Shown: in pieces, positions 26,164 through 34,417 of the stretch
How the letters are laid out: every line of letters begins with the position of its first letter
Numbering within the stretch: the first letter of the stretch is position 1
NCBI GenBank assembly: GCA_947451525.1
Contig: CANFZM010000016.1
Coordinates: forward strand, 1 to 59,651
Reading direction: 5' to 3'
Source of the DNA: Flavobacteriaceae bacterium
GTDB lineage: Bacteria > Bacteroidota > Bacteroidia > Flavobacteriales > Flavobacteriaceae
Length of the DNA stretch: 59,651 nucleotides
Program-made: the position numbers and the translations under genes
The notes under the pieces: model-generated
Databases searched by the model: none
What the model saw: the letters and a program-made list of their open reading frames with translations, nothing else
What the model was told of the DNA's origin: nothing

Positions 26164-26991
26164 ATGCAATTTCCGAAAAAACTTCTTGATTTCTATATTA
26201 ACAGCAGTATTCATATTGCTTTTTCGGTGTATTCGTTGGTTCGAATGACGCAATTTATATTTCACATTTCAGAAGATAAACCGACACTTTATTTTGCTTT
26301 TTTCGGAACTATTGTTGGTTATAATTTTGTGAAATACGATGCTTTGGCTCGAACTCAAAAACTGCAAATGCGAAGGGAACTCATGGGTATTGCTTTCATC
26401 AGTATGATTTCTTTGATTGCCACCGGATATTATTTTTTTCAATTGAAACAAACGACAAAGATTATTGGTTTCTTGTTTCTTGTTATTACCTTATTGTATA
26501 CGTTGCCCTTTTTTCCGAATAGAAGAAATGCTCGTAATTGGGCTGGAATTAAGATTTATATTGTTGCTTTATGTTGGGTTGGAGTGACTATGGCTTTACC
26601 AATAATTAATGCAGAAATTGCGATTACTTCTGATTTTTATTTGAAATGTGTACAACGGTTTCTATTGATTTTTGTATTGGTTTTAATCTTTGAAATAATC
26701 GATTTACAAAAGGACGATCCGAATCTAAAAACCGTTCCGCAGCAAATAGGAGTGAAGAGGACTAAAATATTGGGATTTATATTACTGCTTGTTTTTTGTG
26801 GATTGGAATTTTTTAATAGTAATTTCCAACATTCTTATTTGATGTTGAATTTGATTTTTGCTATTGCTATTGTAATTGGACTTTTCTTGGCTTTTGTAAA
26901 TCCCTTTCGATCTAAATATTATACTTCTTTTTGGGTGGAAAGTGTGCCAATTTTATGGTGGGTTTTAGTTTTGGTATTAGATAATTTGTAA
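26164..26991 (+). CDS. UbiA-like membrane protein
   Basis: The 275-residue protein has about eight hydrophobic segments. The conserved loop IFEIIDLQKDDPNLKTVPQQIGVKRTKILG, with charged DxxxD and the following PQQIG, resembles the second Asp-rich motif of UbiA prenyltransferases. The first loop (YNFVKYDALARTQK) is weak. Its relatives in Flavobacteria are usually annotated as membrane proteins of unknown function. The 3' end of this gene is repeated in degenerate form after hicAB. Confidence 0.5.
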   Translation: MQFPKKLLDFYINSSIHIAFSVYSLVRMTQFIFHISEDKPTLYFAFFGTIVGYNFVKYDALARTQKLQMRRELMGIAFISMISLIATGYYFFQLKQTTKIIGFLFLVITLLYTLPFFPNRRNARNWAGIKIYIVALCWVGVTMALPIINAEIAITSDFYLKCVQRFLLIFVLVLIFEIIDLQKDDPNLKTVPQQIGVKRTKILGFILLLVFCGLEFFNSNFQHSYLMLNLIFAIAIVIGLFLAFVNPFRSKYYTSFWVESVPILWWVLVLVLDNL

Positions 26992-27081
26992 TTTTGAGTT
27001 GTAAAATAAATCATAATCTATTTTTAACACAAAAATATGTAACTAATTTTTAGTTGCAAATAAAATAAACGCTATATTTGT

Positions 27082-27324
27082 ATGAGTAAAGTTGAAAAAT
27101 TAATTGAAAAATTAAGATCGAGACCAAAAGATTTTACTTGGGATGAAATGCTTAAGGTTTTAACTTATTTTGGTTTTGAACAAATTGCACCCGGAAAAAC
27201 AGGAGGTTCAAGACGAAAATTTGTAAATAGTGATAATCAAATTATTAGCCTGCATGAACCCCATCCGCAAAAAGTATTGAAATCGTATCAGTTGAATATA
27301 ATTATTGATTATTTAAAATTGTAG
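27082..27324 (+). CDS. HicA family toxin
   Basis: The 80-residue protein has the HicA dsRBD-like fold: KLIEKLRSRPKDFTWDEMLKVLTYFGFEQ, then the active-site region GKTGGSRRKFVNSDNQIISLHEPHPQKVL. The position usually held by the catalytic His (GSHxxF) is Arg here (Ser43-Arg44), a variant I believe is common among related proteins with LHxPHP. HicA cleaves mRNA. A TATATTTG box (27073-27080) ends one base before the ATG. Confidence 0.85.
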   Translation: MSKVEKLIEKLRSRPKDFTWDEMLKVLTYFGFEQIAPGKTGGSRRKFVNSDNQIISLHEPHPQKVLKSYQLNIIIDYLKL

Positions 27325-27326
27325 AA

Positions 27327-27677
27327 ATGAAAAATTATTTAGAATTTAAAGGATATATTGGAACAGTTGATTTTTCTGCGGAAGATAAAATCTTTTATGG
27401 TAAAATTCAAGGAATAAAGGATTTAGTAACTTTTGAAGGTACTTCGGTAGACGAATTGTCTGCTGTTTTTGAAGACTCTGTGAACGATTATTTAGAAACC
27501 TGTAAAGCGCTAAACAAATCTCCGGATAAAGTTTTTAAAGGCTCTTTTAACGTTAGAGTTTCACAGGAATTACATCAAAAAACCGCTATTTTAGCATCAA
27601 AAAAAGGCTTAAATTTGAATGATGTTGTCAAAGAAGCGCTTAGTTATATTGTAAAACATGAAGAGGTTTTGGGGTAA
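27327..27677 (+). CDS. HicB family antitoxin
   Basis: The 116-residue protein has the HicB partial RNase-H-like domain (YIGTVDFSAEDKIFYGKIQGIKDLVTFEGTSVDELSAVFEDSVNDYLETC, about 8-60) and a C-terminal ribbon-helix-helix (GSFNVRVSQELHQKTAILASKKGLNLNDVVKEALSYI). It neutralises HicA and represses the operon. It starts 2 bases after hicA. Confidence 0.88.
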   Translation: MKNYLEFKGYIGTVDFSAEDKIFYGKIQGIKDLVTFEGTSVDELSAVFEDSVNDYLETCKALNKSPDKVFKGSFNVRVSQELHQKTAILASKKGLNLNDVVKEALSYIVKHEEVLG

Positions 27678-27823
27678 TAAATCGAACTGTTTTTCTTTTC
27701 TCCAAAATATTTTAATGAGTTGGCATTCATAACTTTGGTCTAGTTGTAGCTGTAATAGACTAACAAAAACATTCATGATAAGTAGTTAAAAACGAAATGT
27801 TTATAAAGTTTTCATTAAAATAT

Positions 27824-27870
27824 TGGTGGAAAGTGTGCCGATTTTTGGTGGGTATTTTTAGTTCTTTTTA
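27824..27870 (+). repeat. Degenerate copy of the UbiA-like gene's 3' end
   Basis: TGGTGGAAAGTGTGCC (27824-27839) followed by TGGTGGGT and TTTTAGTT matches 26933-26977, the last codons of the UbiA-like gene, over about 45 bp with gaps. hicAB lies exactly between the two copies. It reads as the original gene end displaced by an insertion. Confidence 0.6.
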
Positions 27871-27877
27871 AATAATC

Positions 27878-27910
27878 AACTCCAACAGAGTTTTTAACTC
27901 TGTTGGAGTT
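27878..27910. terminator. Terminator between convergent units
   Basis: A perfect 15-bp stem, AACTCCAACAGAGTT and AACTCTGTTGGAGTT, around a TTT loop. It serves the unit to its left and, through the opposite strand, the operon that starts at 31116. T or A runs beside the stem are short. Confidence 0.65.
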
Positions 27911-27922
27911 AGTGTTGAAATA

Positions 27923-28309
27923 TTAAGCATTAGAAACTATTCTTTCTTCTACTTTTGTTTCTCTGGCTTTTCGTTTTCCTCTAAAGAAAAAATACAAATT
28001 AAAGAATAACATTATTCCCAAATAAATTGAAAATCCACCAATTTTATAACTTAAAGCTTCAATTAAAGTTTGATAATCATTTTTGTTTTCACTGATTTTT
28101 AAAATCATCAATGCAAATCCAATGTTTAACAAATAAAATCCTGTTTCAAATAGTTTGTTTGTTGCGTTTGCAATTTCTTCCCGACTATTAAAAATGTCCA
28201 TCATATATACTTTGCTGTTTCTGAAAAGTGTTTTAGAAACATAATAAGTTAAAAATAAAGCAATTGGTAAATAAACTGCATAGCCGATTAGAATTTTTGT
28301 AGTGTTCAT
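27923..28309 (-). CDS. Small membrane protein (paralogue A)
   Basis: This 128-residue protein has three hydrophobic segments (GYAVYLPIALFLTYYVSKTLF, GFYLLNIGFALMIL, GGFSIYLGIMLFFNLYFFF) and a basic tail. It shares a layout with the protein encoded upstream: GYxxYLxI at the N-terminus, NxxVYxx..., then FxTGFYLLNIGFA. I know no function. It is the last gene of the GbsR-linked operon. Confidence 0.65.
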   Translation of the reverse strand: MNTTKILIGYAVYLPIALFLTYYVSKTLFRNSKVYMMDIFNSREEIANATNKLFETGFYLLNIGFALMILKISENKNDYQTLIEALSYKIGGFSIYLGIMLFFNLYFFFRGKRKARETKVEERIVSNA

Positions 28310-28320
28310 AATGAAAATAT

Positions 28321-28668
28321 TTAGTTGATTATTTTTTGAATGTATTTAGTAAGAATAAAAATGTTGATGTAATGTAAAACCGCAATACTACAAATTATAA
28401 TTGCTGATTTTATTGAAATGACTTCGATTAAGTTATTTATAGAAAGTATTTTTTTCCAAGAAATCAATGTCATTGCACAATAACCAATGTTTATTAGATA
28501 ATAACCTACGAGTAGGATTTGATTCGTTTTATGACATAAATCTATGTGATTTGGAATAAGTTGTGCTACATACACATTTCCGTTTTTATAACAAATCTTT
28601 CCAACTTTTAAAATGATTATTGTGGTTATTAATAAGTAAATTACATAACCGATAATGTTGAGGTTCAT
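28321..28668 (-). CDS. Small membrane protein (paralogue B)
   Basis: This 115-residue protein is homologous to its downstream neighbour (NIIGYVIYLLI; YKNGNVYVAQL; VGYYLINIGYCAMTL). A gene duplication inside the operon is the simplest reading. No soluble domain or motif is recognised. It overlaps the epimerase gene by 4 bases. Confidence 0.65.
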   Translation of the reverse strand: MNLNIIGYVIYLLITTIIILKVGKICYKNGNVYVAQLIPNHIDLCHKTNQILLVGYYLINIGYCAMTLISWKKILSINNLIEVISIKSAIIICSIAVLHYINIFILTKYIQKIIN

Positions 28669-29585
28669 TGGTTTTGTTTTGCTATTAAATTTTTGAATGT
28701 TTTTTCTAAAGTTTCATATTCAAATTGAAAACCATTTTCAAGTAATTTTTTCGGAATGACATTTCTACTTTTTAAGATTAATTCGGTTTCTGTTCCTATC
28801 AATTTGGCTCCTATAGTAAGTAAGCATGTTGGAGTTGGAATTCCAATTGGAATTTTCAGCGCATTCCGTAAATGGCACATAAAATCTTTGTTGGAAATAG
28901 GTTTCGGCGACACAATATTTACAATTCCACTTACTTCTTTTTCAATAATAAATTCTATTCCTCTGGCATAATCTGTTTCGTGAATCCAACTTATGAATTG
29001 ATTTCCTTTTCCTTGTTTTCCTCCTAACCCTAATTTGGTTAATCTTTTTAAAGGGATAAAAGCACCTCCTTTTTTGCCTAATACAATAGATGTTCGTAAA
29101 GTTGTTTTTATAGTTTTGGGAGTTTCCATTTCCAAAAATACTTTTTCCCATTCTTTAGCAACATTCATTGAAAAATCATCGCCAATTTCTCCAGAAACTT
29201 CGTCCATTTGTTTGTCTAATGAAAATCTATAGATCGTAGATGTTGAAGAATTCAGCCAATGTTTTGGTGGGTTTTTACATTGTAAAACGGCTTCATTCAA
29301 TATTTTTGTGCTATCTATTCGAGATGCTAAAATTTCTCTTTTGTTATGTTCGTTGTATCTGCAATCTACTGATTTTCCAGCCAGATTTATTAATATGGTA
29401 GAGTTTTCTAGTTCGTTTTTCCAATCGGATAGTGTTTTCGCATCCCAATTTACATAACGAATTCCATCTTTTATTTCAGATTTCCCTCTAGTTAATATTA
29501 CAATTTCTTGGAATTTATCTTTGAAATAATTTGCTAAAACCTGACCTAAAAAACCTGTTCCTGCAGCAATAATTAATTTATTCAT
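28665..29585 (-). CDS. TIGR01777-type epimerase/oxidoreductase
   Basis: The 306-residue extended SDR starts LIIAAGTGFLGQVLANYF (GxxGFLG NAD(P) loop) and has the motifs VNWDA, LINLAGKSVDCRYNEHNKREILASRIDSTKIL and STSTIYRFS. The C-terminal domain (ISNKDFMCHLRNALK...) is the DUF1731-like end of this family. It probably reduces or epimerises an unknown substrate. It overlaps its neighbours by 1-4 bases, so the operon is tightly coupled. Confidence 0.85.
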   Translation of the reverse strand: MNKLIIAAGTGFLGQVLANYFKDKFQEIVILTRGKSEIKDGIRYVNWDAKTLSDWKNELENSTILINLAGKSVDCRYNEHNKREILASRIDSTKILNEAVLQCKNPPKHWLNSSTSTIYRFSLDKQMDEVSGEIGDDFSMNVAKEWEKVFLEMETPKTIKTTLRTSIVLGKKGGAFIPLKRLTKLGLGGKQGKGNQFISWIHETDYARGIEFIIEKEVSGIVNIVSPKPISNKDFMCHLRNALKIPIGIPTPTCLLTIGAKLIGTETELILKSRNVIPKKLLENGFQFEYETLEKTFKNLIAKQNQ

Positions 29586-30409
29586 TAGTGTAAATTTAAA
29601 ATTAATAGAAGAGCAATGATTCTATAAACTATCCAAGTTATGGATAAATGAAAAGGCAATTCTAAAATTTTCATTCTTCTGTAATGTTCTAATAGCATTA
29701 GAAATACAGTTACAACAAACCATATTAAAGTTAAAGTTTCGGGTATTTTTAAAAATATTGAAACTAGTAAAATTGGCAGTAATAGTAAAGATCCCATCAA
29801 GGAAACCGTCATTAAATTTCCTAGGTAATTTATAATTTTGTCTCCTTTTAGGTGTATTAAAAAAATTCCTTGAAACACCATTTGACCTAAGGTTAAAAGG
29901 AACTCTCTACCCATGTTGGCTTTTGGTAAAAAAGTAAATAAATTGGAATAATTATATAAAACTAATGTTGTAATTATACTTGCGAAGGTTAGATATAAAA
30001 ATCGATATTTATAATTAAAATCTGGAATGCACTTCAATGTAATATCCTTTTTTTCTCTACTTGGAGCAATTACTTTTCTATTGTAGGAAATGAATTTATA
30101 CATTTTTTTAAGCACATAATTGATTGGTTTTATTGTGCCTATTTTTTCAATTAATGGATAAGAATGTCCAAATACTTTTAGTAAACCATCCACACCATAA
30201 AGTACCGTTTTGTTTTTGGAATCTACTAAAGCAATTTCATTCGTTGCTCTCTTTAAGTCGATGTATATTTCTTCTTTTTCATTTATTTCAGAATAGGGTT
30301 TTCTACCGTTTTCATCCACCATTCCGGCTTTAATAAGTTTTGAGGTGTAGATATTGCATATTGGACAATCTTCATCATAAAGTAGGGTTTGATTTTCTAA
30401 TTTTTTCAT
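29585..30409 (-). CDS. DCC1-like thiol-disulfide oxidoreductase fused to a membrane domain
   Basis: The 274-residue protein starts with a DUF393/DCC domain: LLYDEDCPICNIYTSKLIK, redox Cys15 and Cys18. The family's region ALVDSKNKTVLYGVDGLLKVFGHSYPLI follows. After about residue 135 there are four or five hydrophobic segments to the end, so this is a DCC domain with a membrane part, which differs from the short soluble DCC proteins. It sits between the DUF2071 and epimerase genes. Confidence 0.75.
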   Translation of the reverse strand: MKKLENQTLLYDEDCPICNIYTSKLIKAGMVDENGRKPYSEINEKEEIYIDLKRATNEIALVDSKNKTVLYGVDGLLKVFGHSYPLIEKIGTIKPINYVLKKMYKFISYNRKVIAPSREKKDITLKCIPDFNYKYRFLYLTFASIITTLVLYNYSNLFTFLPKANMGREFLLTLGQMVFQGIFLIHLKGDKIINYLGNLMTVSLMGSLLLLPILLVSIFLKIPETLTLIWFVVTVFLMLLEHYRRMKILELPFHLSITWIVYRIIALLLILNLH

Positions 30410-31116
30410 GATAGTATCTTTTTATTTTCAATCGTAATTTTAGATCCTTTTGCTAGCATTGCAGATGTTGGTTTTAAGTTTTGAAGAAAACTAAATTCGT
30501 TTCCATAAGTACATGTAAAATCTACATCAATGGTGTAATTTAGTACTTCTAATTGCTCCCATCTTGGATGCGTAACACCATATTCAATTGTTGTTTTCTT
30601 GTTATATTTGGTATATCCAAAATAATGTTCGGTGATAAACTCTGCTTCGGAATTTATATCTATTGGAATTGGATTTTTTGCTGTTATCATTTCAATTGAA
30701 TTCCATTTTTTATTTTTCCTCCAACTGTATTTAAATATTTTGGAAGTTTCATTTTCGCTTCTTGAATTTCTCATTTTCAAGGTTTGATAATGTTCTTTAT
30801 ACAAAGTATTTGCAACAATAGAAATAGCACGCTTCGGAACAATTTCTTTAATAAAAACAACCCCACGTTTCCAAATTCCATTTTCCAATCGTTTTACATA
30901 AAAGCGCAAATTTACTTCTTCAAAGTTTACATGTAGCGGAATTTTCAACCCTAAAATTTTCACTTCTTCAAACATAAAACCTATCAAACTTATGTAGCAT
31001 CTGTCGTTCCATAGGTCGAGTTCAGTTCCAATTGGAACGTATTCTTTTAGTAGTTCAGGATCAATTTCATAATTGAATAATGCCAAATCATTCCATTCTG
31101 CGGTTAAGAAACTCAT
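30406..31116 (-). CDS. DUF2071 (YqjF-like) family protein
   Basis: This 236-residue protein carries FLTAEWNDLALFNYEIDPELLKEYVPIGTELD, VSLIGF-type FEEVKILG, LRFYVKRLENGIWKRGVVFIKEIVPKRAIS and HYQTLKM, all of the DUF2071 family. The function is unknown. It is the first gene of the operon and starts 16 bp downstream of the AAACTTTCA-N8-TGAAAGTTT palindrome. Confidence 0.75.
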   Translation of the reverse strand: MSFLTAEWNDLALFNYEIDPELLKEYVPIGTELDLWNDRCYISLIGFMFEEVKILGLKIPLHVNFEEVNLRFYVKRLENGIWKRGVVFIKEIVPKRAISIVANTLYKEHYQTLKMRNSRSENETSKIFKYSWRKNKKWNSIEMITAKNPIPIDINSEAEFITEHYFGYTKYNKKTTIEYGVTHPRWEQLEVLNYTIDVDFTCTYGNEFSFLQNLKPTSAMLAKGSKITIENKKILS

Positions 31117-31131
31117 AATTATTTTTGTTTT

Positions 31132-31157
31132 AAACTTTCAGAAAAAAATGAAAGTTT
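31132..31157. promoter_or_regulatory. Operator-like inverted repeat at the DUF2071 operon
   Basis: AAACTTTCA (31132-31140), an 8-base spacer, TGAAAGTTT (31149-31157): a perfect 9-bp inverted repeat placed 16 bp upstream of the operon's ATG. The same motif with the same spacer stands in front of the GbsR/MarR gene. A shared regulator binding site is likely; GbsR is the nearest candidate. Confidence 0.65.
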
Positions 31158-31255
31158 TGATTAAATTTTTTTACTTTTAATTCGGTTTTGTTATTTGTTT
31201 TTTATTGGTCTCATTGAAAAACCTTTTTACCGTTTTCTCTTTATTAATTTCCTTG

Positions 31256-31765
31256 CTAAGGTTTTTTCATGAATTTGACAAGTAATTGTGCCAACCAATT
31301 ATCTTTGTATTCAGTGATTTTGTCCAAAACATTATCTGCTTGTAAAACAAAATCATATAATTTAGTAGTTTGATCTACAAAATGTCTTTCTTCTGCAGTT
31401 GCATTGGCATTGATGGAAGAAACTTCTTTAAGTACTTTTAATGCCGGTTTAATTTCGCGCTTGCTTCGTTCTCTTGAAATTTTTACTGCCAATTCATCTA
31501 AGTCTTTTTCTGCAGTAAAAAATTCTCTTCGTTCGCCAGTTTTATATTCTTTATAAACAATTCCCCAATCCATTAATGCTCTTAAATTCATAGAGGCATT
31601 TCCGCGAGAAATTTGCAATTCATCCATAATATCTTCCATAGAAGCAGGCTCATAACTTACCATTAAAAAGGCATGAATTTGCGCCATGGTTTTGTTAATT
31701 CCCCATTGCGAACCTAGTGCTCCCCAGGTTTGAACGAATTTAATTTTTGCTTCTTGGTATTCCAT
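31256..31765 (-). CDS. GbsR/MarR family transcriptional regulator
   Basis: This 169-residue protein has a winged-helix core (MAQIHAFLMVSYEPASMEDIMDELQISRGNASMNLRALMDWGIVYKEYKTGERREFFTAEKDLDELAVKI, about 25-95) typical of the GbsR branch of MarR. The C-terminal helices should dimerise. It is transcribed on the same strand just upstream of the five-gene operon, and both carry the same inverted repeat, so it probably autoregulates and controls the operon. Confidence 0.85.
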   Translation of the reverse strand: MEYQEAKIKFVQTWGALGSQWGINKTMAQIHAFLMVSYEPASMEDIMDELQISRGNASMNLRALMDWGIVYKEYKTGERREFFTAEKDLDELAVKISRERSKREIKPALKVLKEVSSINANATAEERHFVDQTTKLYDFVLQADNVLDKITEYKDNWLAQLLVKFMKKP

Positions 31766-31789
31766 AGTGCAAATGTAATAAATGTTTTT

Positions 31790-31815
31790 GAAGTTTCAAT
31801 AAAAAATGAAAGTTT
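31790..31815. promoter_or_regulatory. Operator-like inverted repeat at the GbsR gene
   Basis: GAAGTTTCA (31790-31798), an 8-base spacer, TGAAAGTTT (31807-31815). The right arm is identical to the one at the DUF2071 operon and the left arm matches 7 of 9. It is 25 bp upstream of the regulator's start codon. Confidence 0.6.
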
Positions 31816-31867
31816 ATTTTAAAAATAAACCGAAGCGTTAAACCTCGGTTTGAAATATTTAAGAAAT

Positions 31868-33922
31868 CTACACCAATCCCGCACGTTTTAACAACGCATC
31901 AGCATTTGGTTCATGACCTCTAAAACGTTTGTATAATTCCATTGGCAATTCGGTGCCACCTTTGGAGAGTACATTTTCTTTGAATTTTGTAGCCACTTCT
32001 TTATTGAAAATTCCTTTTTCTTGAAAATATGCAAAGGCATCAGCATCCAAAACTTCGGCCCATTTGTAACTATAATATCCGGAAGAATATCCACCTTGAA
32101 AAATATGTGAGAAGGAAACGCTCATACAGTTTTCAGCAACGTCTGGATATAAAGTTGTGCCTTCCATGGCTTGTTTTTCAAATGCTTTGATATCGGTAAT
32201 TTCACTTGGATTATTGCTGTGAAAAGCCATGTCTAGAATTCCGAAACTCAATTGGCGTAAGGTTGCCATTCCTTCTAAGAAACTTGCACTTTCTTTGATT
32301 TTCTCCACATAAATCTGCGGAATAATTTCGCCAGTTTCATAATGATTAGCAAACAATGCTAATGCTTCTGGTTCGTAGCACCAGTTTTCCATCACCTGAC
32401 TTGGTAATTCCACAAAGTCCCAATAAACCGAAGTTCCTGATAAACTTGGGTAAGTGGTATTGGCTAACATACCATGAAGCGCATGGCCAAATTCATGAAA
32501 TAAGGTAGTTACTTCGTTAAACGTTAATAAGGAAGGTTTGGTCTCGGTAGGAGGAGTGAAATTACAAACAATAGAAACATGGGGTCTTTCATTAACGCCA
32601 TTTTTTACCGATTGTGATTTGTAGGAAGTCATCCAAGCGCCATTTCGTTTTCCTTTTCTTGGAAAAAAATCGGAGTAGAAGACAGCAACTAGATTTTTTT
32701 CTTCGTCTAAAACCTCAAATGTTTGAACTTCTTCGTGGTATTTATCAATATCAAAAACTTCTTTAAATGTTATTCCGTATAGTTTTTCGGCTACTGTAAA
32801 TGCTCCGTTTAAAACATTTTCTAATTTAAAATAGGGCTTCAATAATTCATCGTCCAAACTGAATAATTTTTGTTTCAATTTTTCAGAATAATACGAACCA
32901 TCCCATTTTTCTAATAGTTCCACGCCATCCAACTCTTTTGCAAAAGCAGTTAATTGTGCCATTTCTCTTTCGGCTGCTGGTTTTGCTTTTTCAAGTAAAT
33001 CTTTTAGAAATGATTTTACTTTTTCCGGATTTTGAGCCATTCGTTCTTCTAAAACAAAATGCGAATGGGTGGCATAGCCTAATAAATTAGCACGGTCATA
33101 TCGCAATTTTGCAATCTTTAAAGTGATTTCTTTGTTGTCGAATTCGTTTCCTTGAAATGCTTTTTTACCCGCAGCAATTGCCATCTCTTTTCGCAATTCT
33201 CTGTTGTCGATATAGGTTACAAATGGCAAATAACTTGGAAAATCTAAGGTAAAAATCCAACCTTCTAATTCTTTGGATTTTGCTAAGGAACGCGCCATTT
33301 CTTTAGCGCCGTCAGGCAAACCTTTTAAATCGGCTTCGTTGGTAATATGTAATTGATAGTTGTTGGTTTCCGCCAAAACGTTTTCGCCATAAGTTAATTT
33401 TAATTTGGCTAATTCGGTATCAATTTCGCGTAATTTTGCTTTTTTATCTTCGGGAAGTAAGGCGCCATTTCGAGCAAAACTTTTGTATTTTTTGTCTAAT
33501 AAAGTGGCTTGTTCCGGAGTTAAAGTCAGATTTTCTTTTTGATCGTGCACTTCCTTTACTCGTTTAAATAAATCTTCATTTAACGAAATATCATTTCCGA
33601 ATGCAGTTAATAAAGGAGAAACTTCTTGTGCAATTTTTTGCATTTCGTCACAAGTTTCTGCCGAATTTAAATTGAAGAATATAGACGAAAGTCGATCCAA
33701 TGCGTCTCCAGAAAAATCTAAAGCAACGATGGTGTTTTCAAAGGTTGGTGCTTCGGGATTGTTGGTTATTGCATCAATTTCGGCTCTAGCATTTGCTATA
33801 TTTTCAATAAATGCAGGCTTATAATCTTCTAATTTTATTTGTGAAAATGGTGCTGTATTGTGTTTTGTTTTGAATGGTAGGGACAGGTCGCGACCTGTCC
33901 GTACTTGAGAATGGTTATTCAT
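31868..33922 (-). CDS. M3 family metallopeptidase (oligopeptidase A/Dcp type)
   Basis: The 684-residue zinc peptidase has FHEFGHALHGML (HExxH) and, downstream, the Glu ligand region (DFVELPSQVMENW). It cleaves small peptides in the cytoplasm or periplasm. Normal members begin near SFKTKHNTAPFSQIKLEDY; here the first 15 residues MNNHSQVRTGRDLSLP include RTGRDLSL, encoded by a 20-bp palindrome. The reading frame is intact, so the enzyme is probably active with a new N-terminus. Confidence 0.88.
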   Translation of the reverse strand: MNNHSQVRTGRDLSLPFKTKHNTAPFSQIKLEDYKPAFIENIANARAEIDAITNNPEAPTFENTIVALDFSGDALDRLSSIFFNLNSAETCDEMQKIAQEVSPLLTAFGNDISLNEDLFKRVKEVHDQKENLTLTPEQATLLDKKYKSFARNGALLPEDKKAKLREIDTELAKLKLTYGENVLAETNNYQLHITNEADLKGLPDGAKEMARSLAKSKELEGWIFTLDFPSYLPFVTYIDNRELRKEMAIAAGKKAFQGNEFDNKEITLKIAKLRYDRANLLGYATHSHFVLEERMAQNPEKVKSFLKDLLEKAKPAAEREMAQLTAFAKELDGVELLEKWDGSYYSEKLKQKLFSLDDELLKPYFKLENVLNGAFTVAEKLYGITFKEVFDIDKYHEEVQTFEVLDEEKNLVAVFYSDFFPRKGKRNGAWMTSYKSQSVKNGVNERPHVSIVCNFTPPTETKPSLLTFNEVTTLFHEFGHALHGMLANTTYPSLSGTSVYWDFVELPSQVMENWCYEPEALALFANHYETGEIIPQIYVEKIKESASFLEGMATLRQLSFGILDMAFHSNNPSEITDIKAFEKQAMEGTTLYPDVAENCMSVSFSHIFQGGYSSGYYSYKWAEVLDADAFAYFQEKGIFNKEVATKFKENVLSKGGTELPMELYKRFRGHEPNADALLKRAGLV
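33881..33900. repeat. 20-bp palindrome inside the M3 peptidase start
   Basis: GGACAGGTCGCGACCTGTCC is perfectly self-complementary, in a GC content well above its surroundings. In the peptidase frame it gives the peptide TGRDLS. It is not related to the CCCCC-type palindromes. Confidence 0.85.
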
Positions 33923-33931
33923 AGTTATTTA

Positions 33932-34414
33932 TTATTTTTTCAATTCAGAAGCGGCTTTGTTTACGGCTTCTTTTAGGCTTTCTTTATAGAAAATGATCTT
34001 GTCAAGCACGCATTTATCGGAGGTTCCGATGATTTGAGCGGCTAGAATTCCGGCATTTTTGGCTCCGTTTAGCGCAACCGTTGCCACGGGAACACCACCT
34101 GGCATTTGCAAAATAGACAAAACCGAATCCCAACCATCTATAGAATTGCTCGATTTTACCGGAACTCCAATCACTGGCAATGGCGACATAGAAGCGACCA
34201 TTCCTGGTAAATGGGCTGCGCCACCAGCACCTGCAATAATTACAGAGATACCGCGAGTGTGTGCGTTTTTACTAAAATCAAAAAGTTTTTCGGGCGTTCT
34301 GTGTGCCGAAACAATATCGACTTCAATTTCAATATCAAATCCTTTTAGGATTTCGATTGCTTCTTGCATTACGGGCATATCGGATATGGAACCCATTATA
34401 ATTGCTACTTTCAT
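33932..34414 (-). CDS. purE: N5-carboxyaminoimidazole ribonucleotide mutase
   Basis: The 160-residue protein has the class I PurE signatures IIMGSISDMPVMQEA, VSAHRTPEKLFDF and IIAGAGGAAHLPGMVASM...LPVIGVPV. It converts N5-CAIR to CAIR in purine synthesis. It follows purK on the same strand with an 78-bp gap filled by an inverted repeat pair. Confidence 0.95.
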   Translation of the reverse strand: MKVAIIMGSISDMPVMQEAIEILKGFDIEIEVDIVSAHRTPEKLFDFSKNAHTRGISVIIAGAGGAAHLPGMVASMSPLPVIGVPVKSSNSIDGWDSVLSILQMPGGVPVATVALNGAKNAGILAAQIIGTSDKCVLDKIIFYKESLKEAVNKAASELKK

Positions 34415-34417
34415 ATT

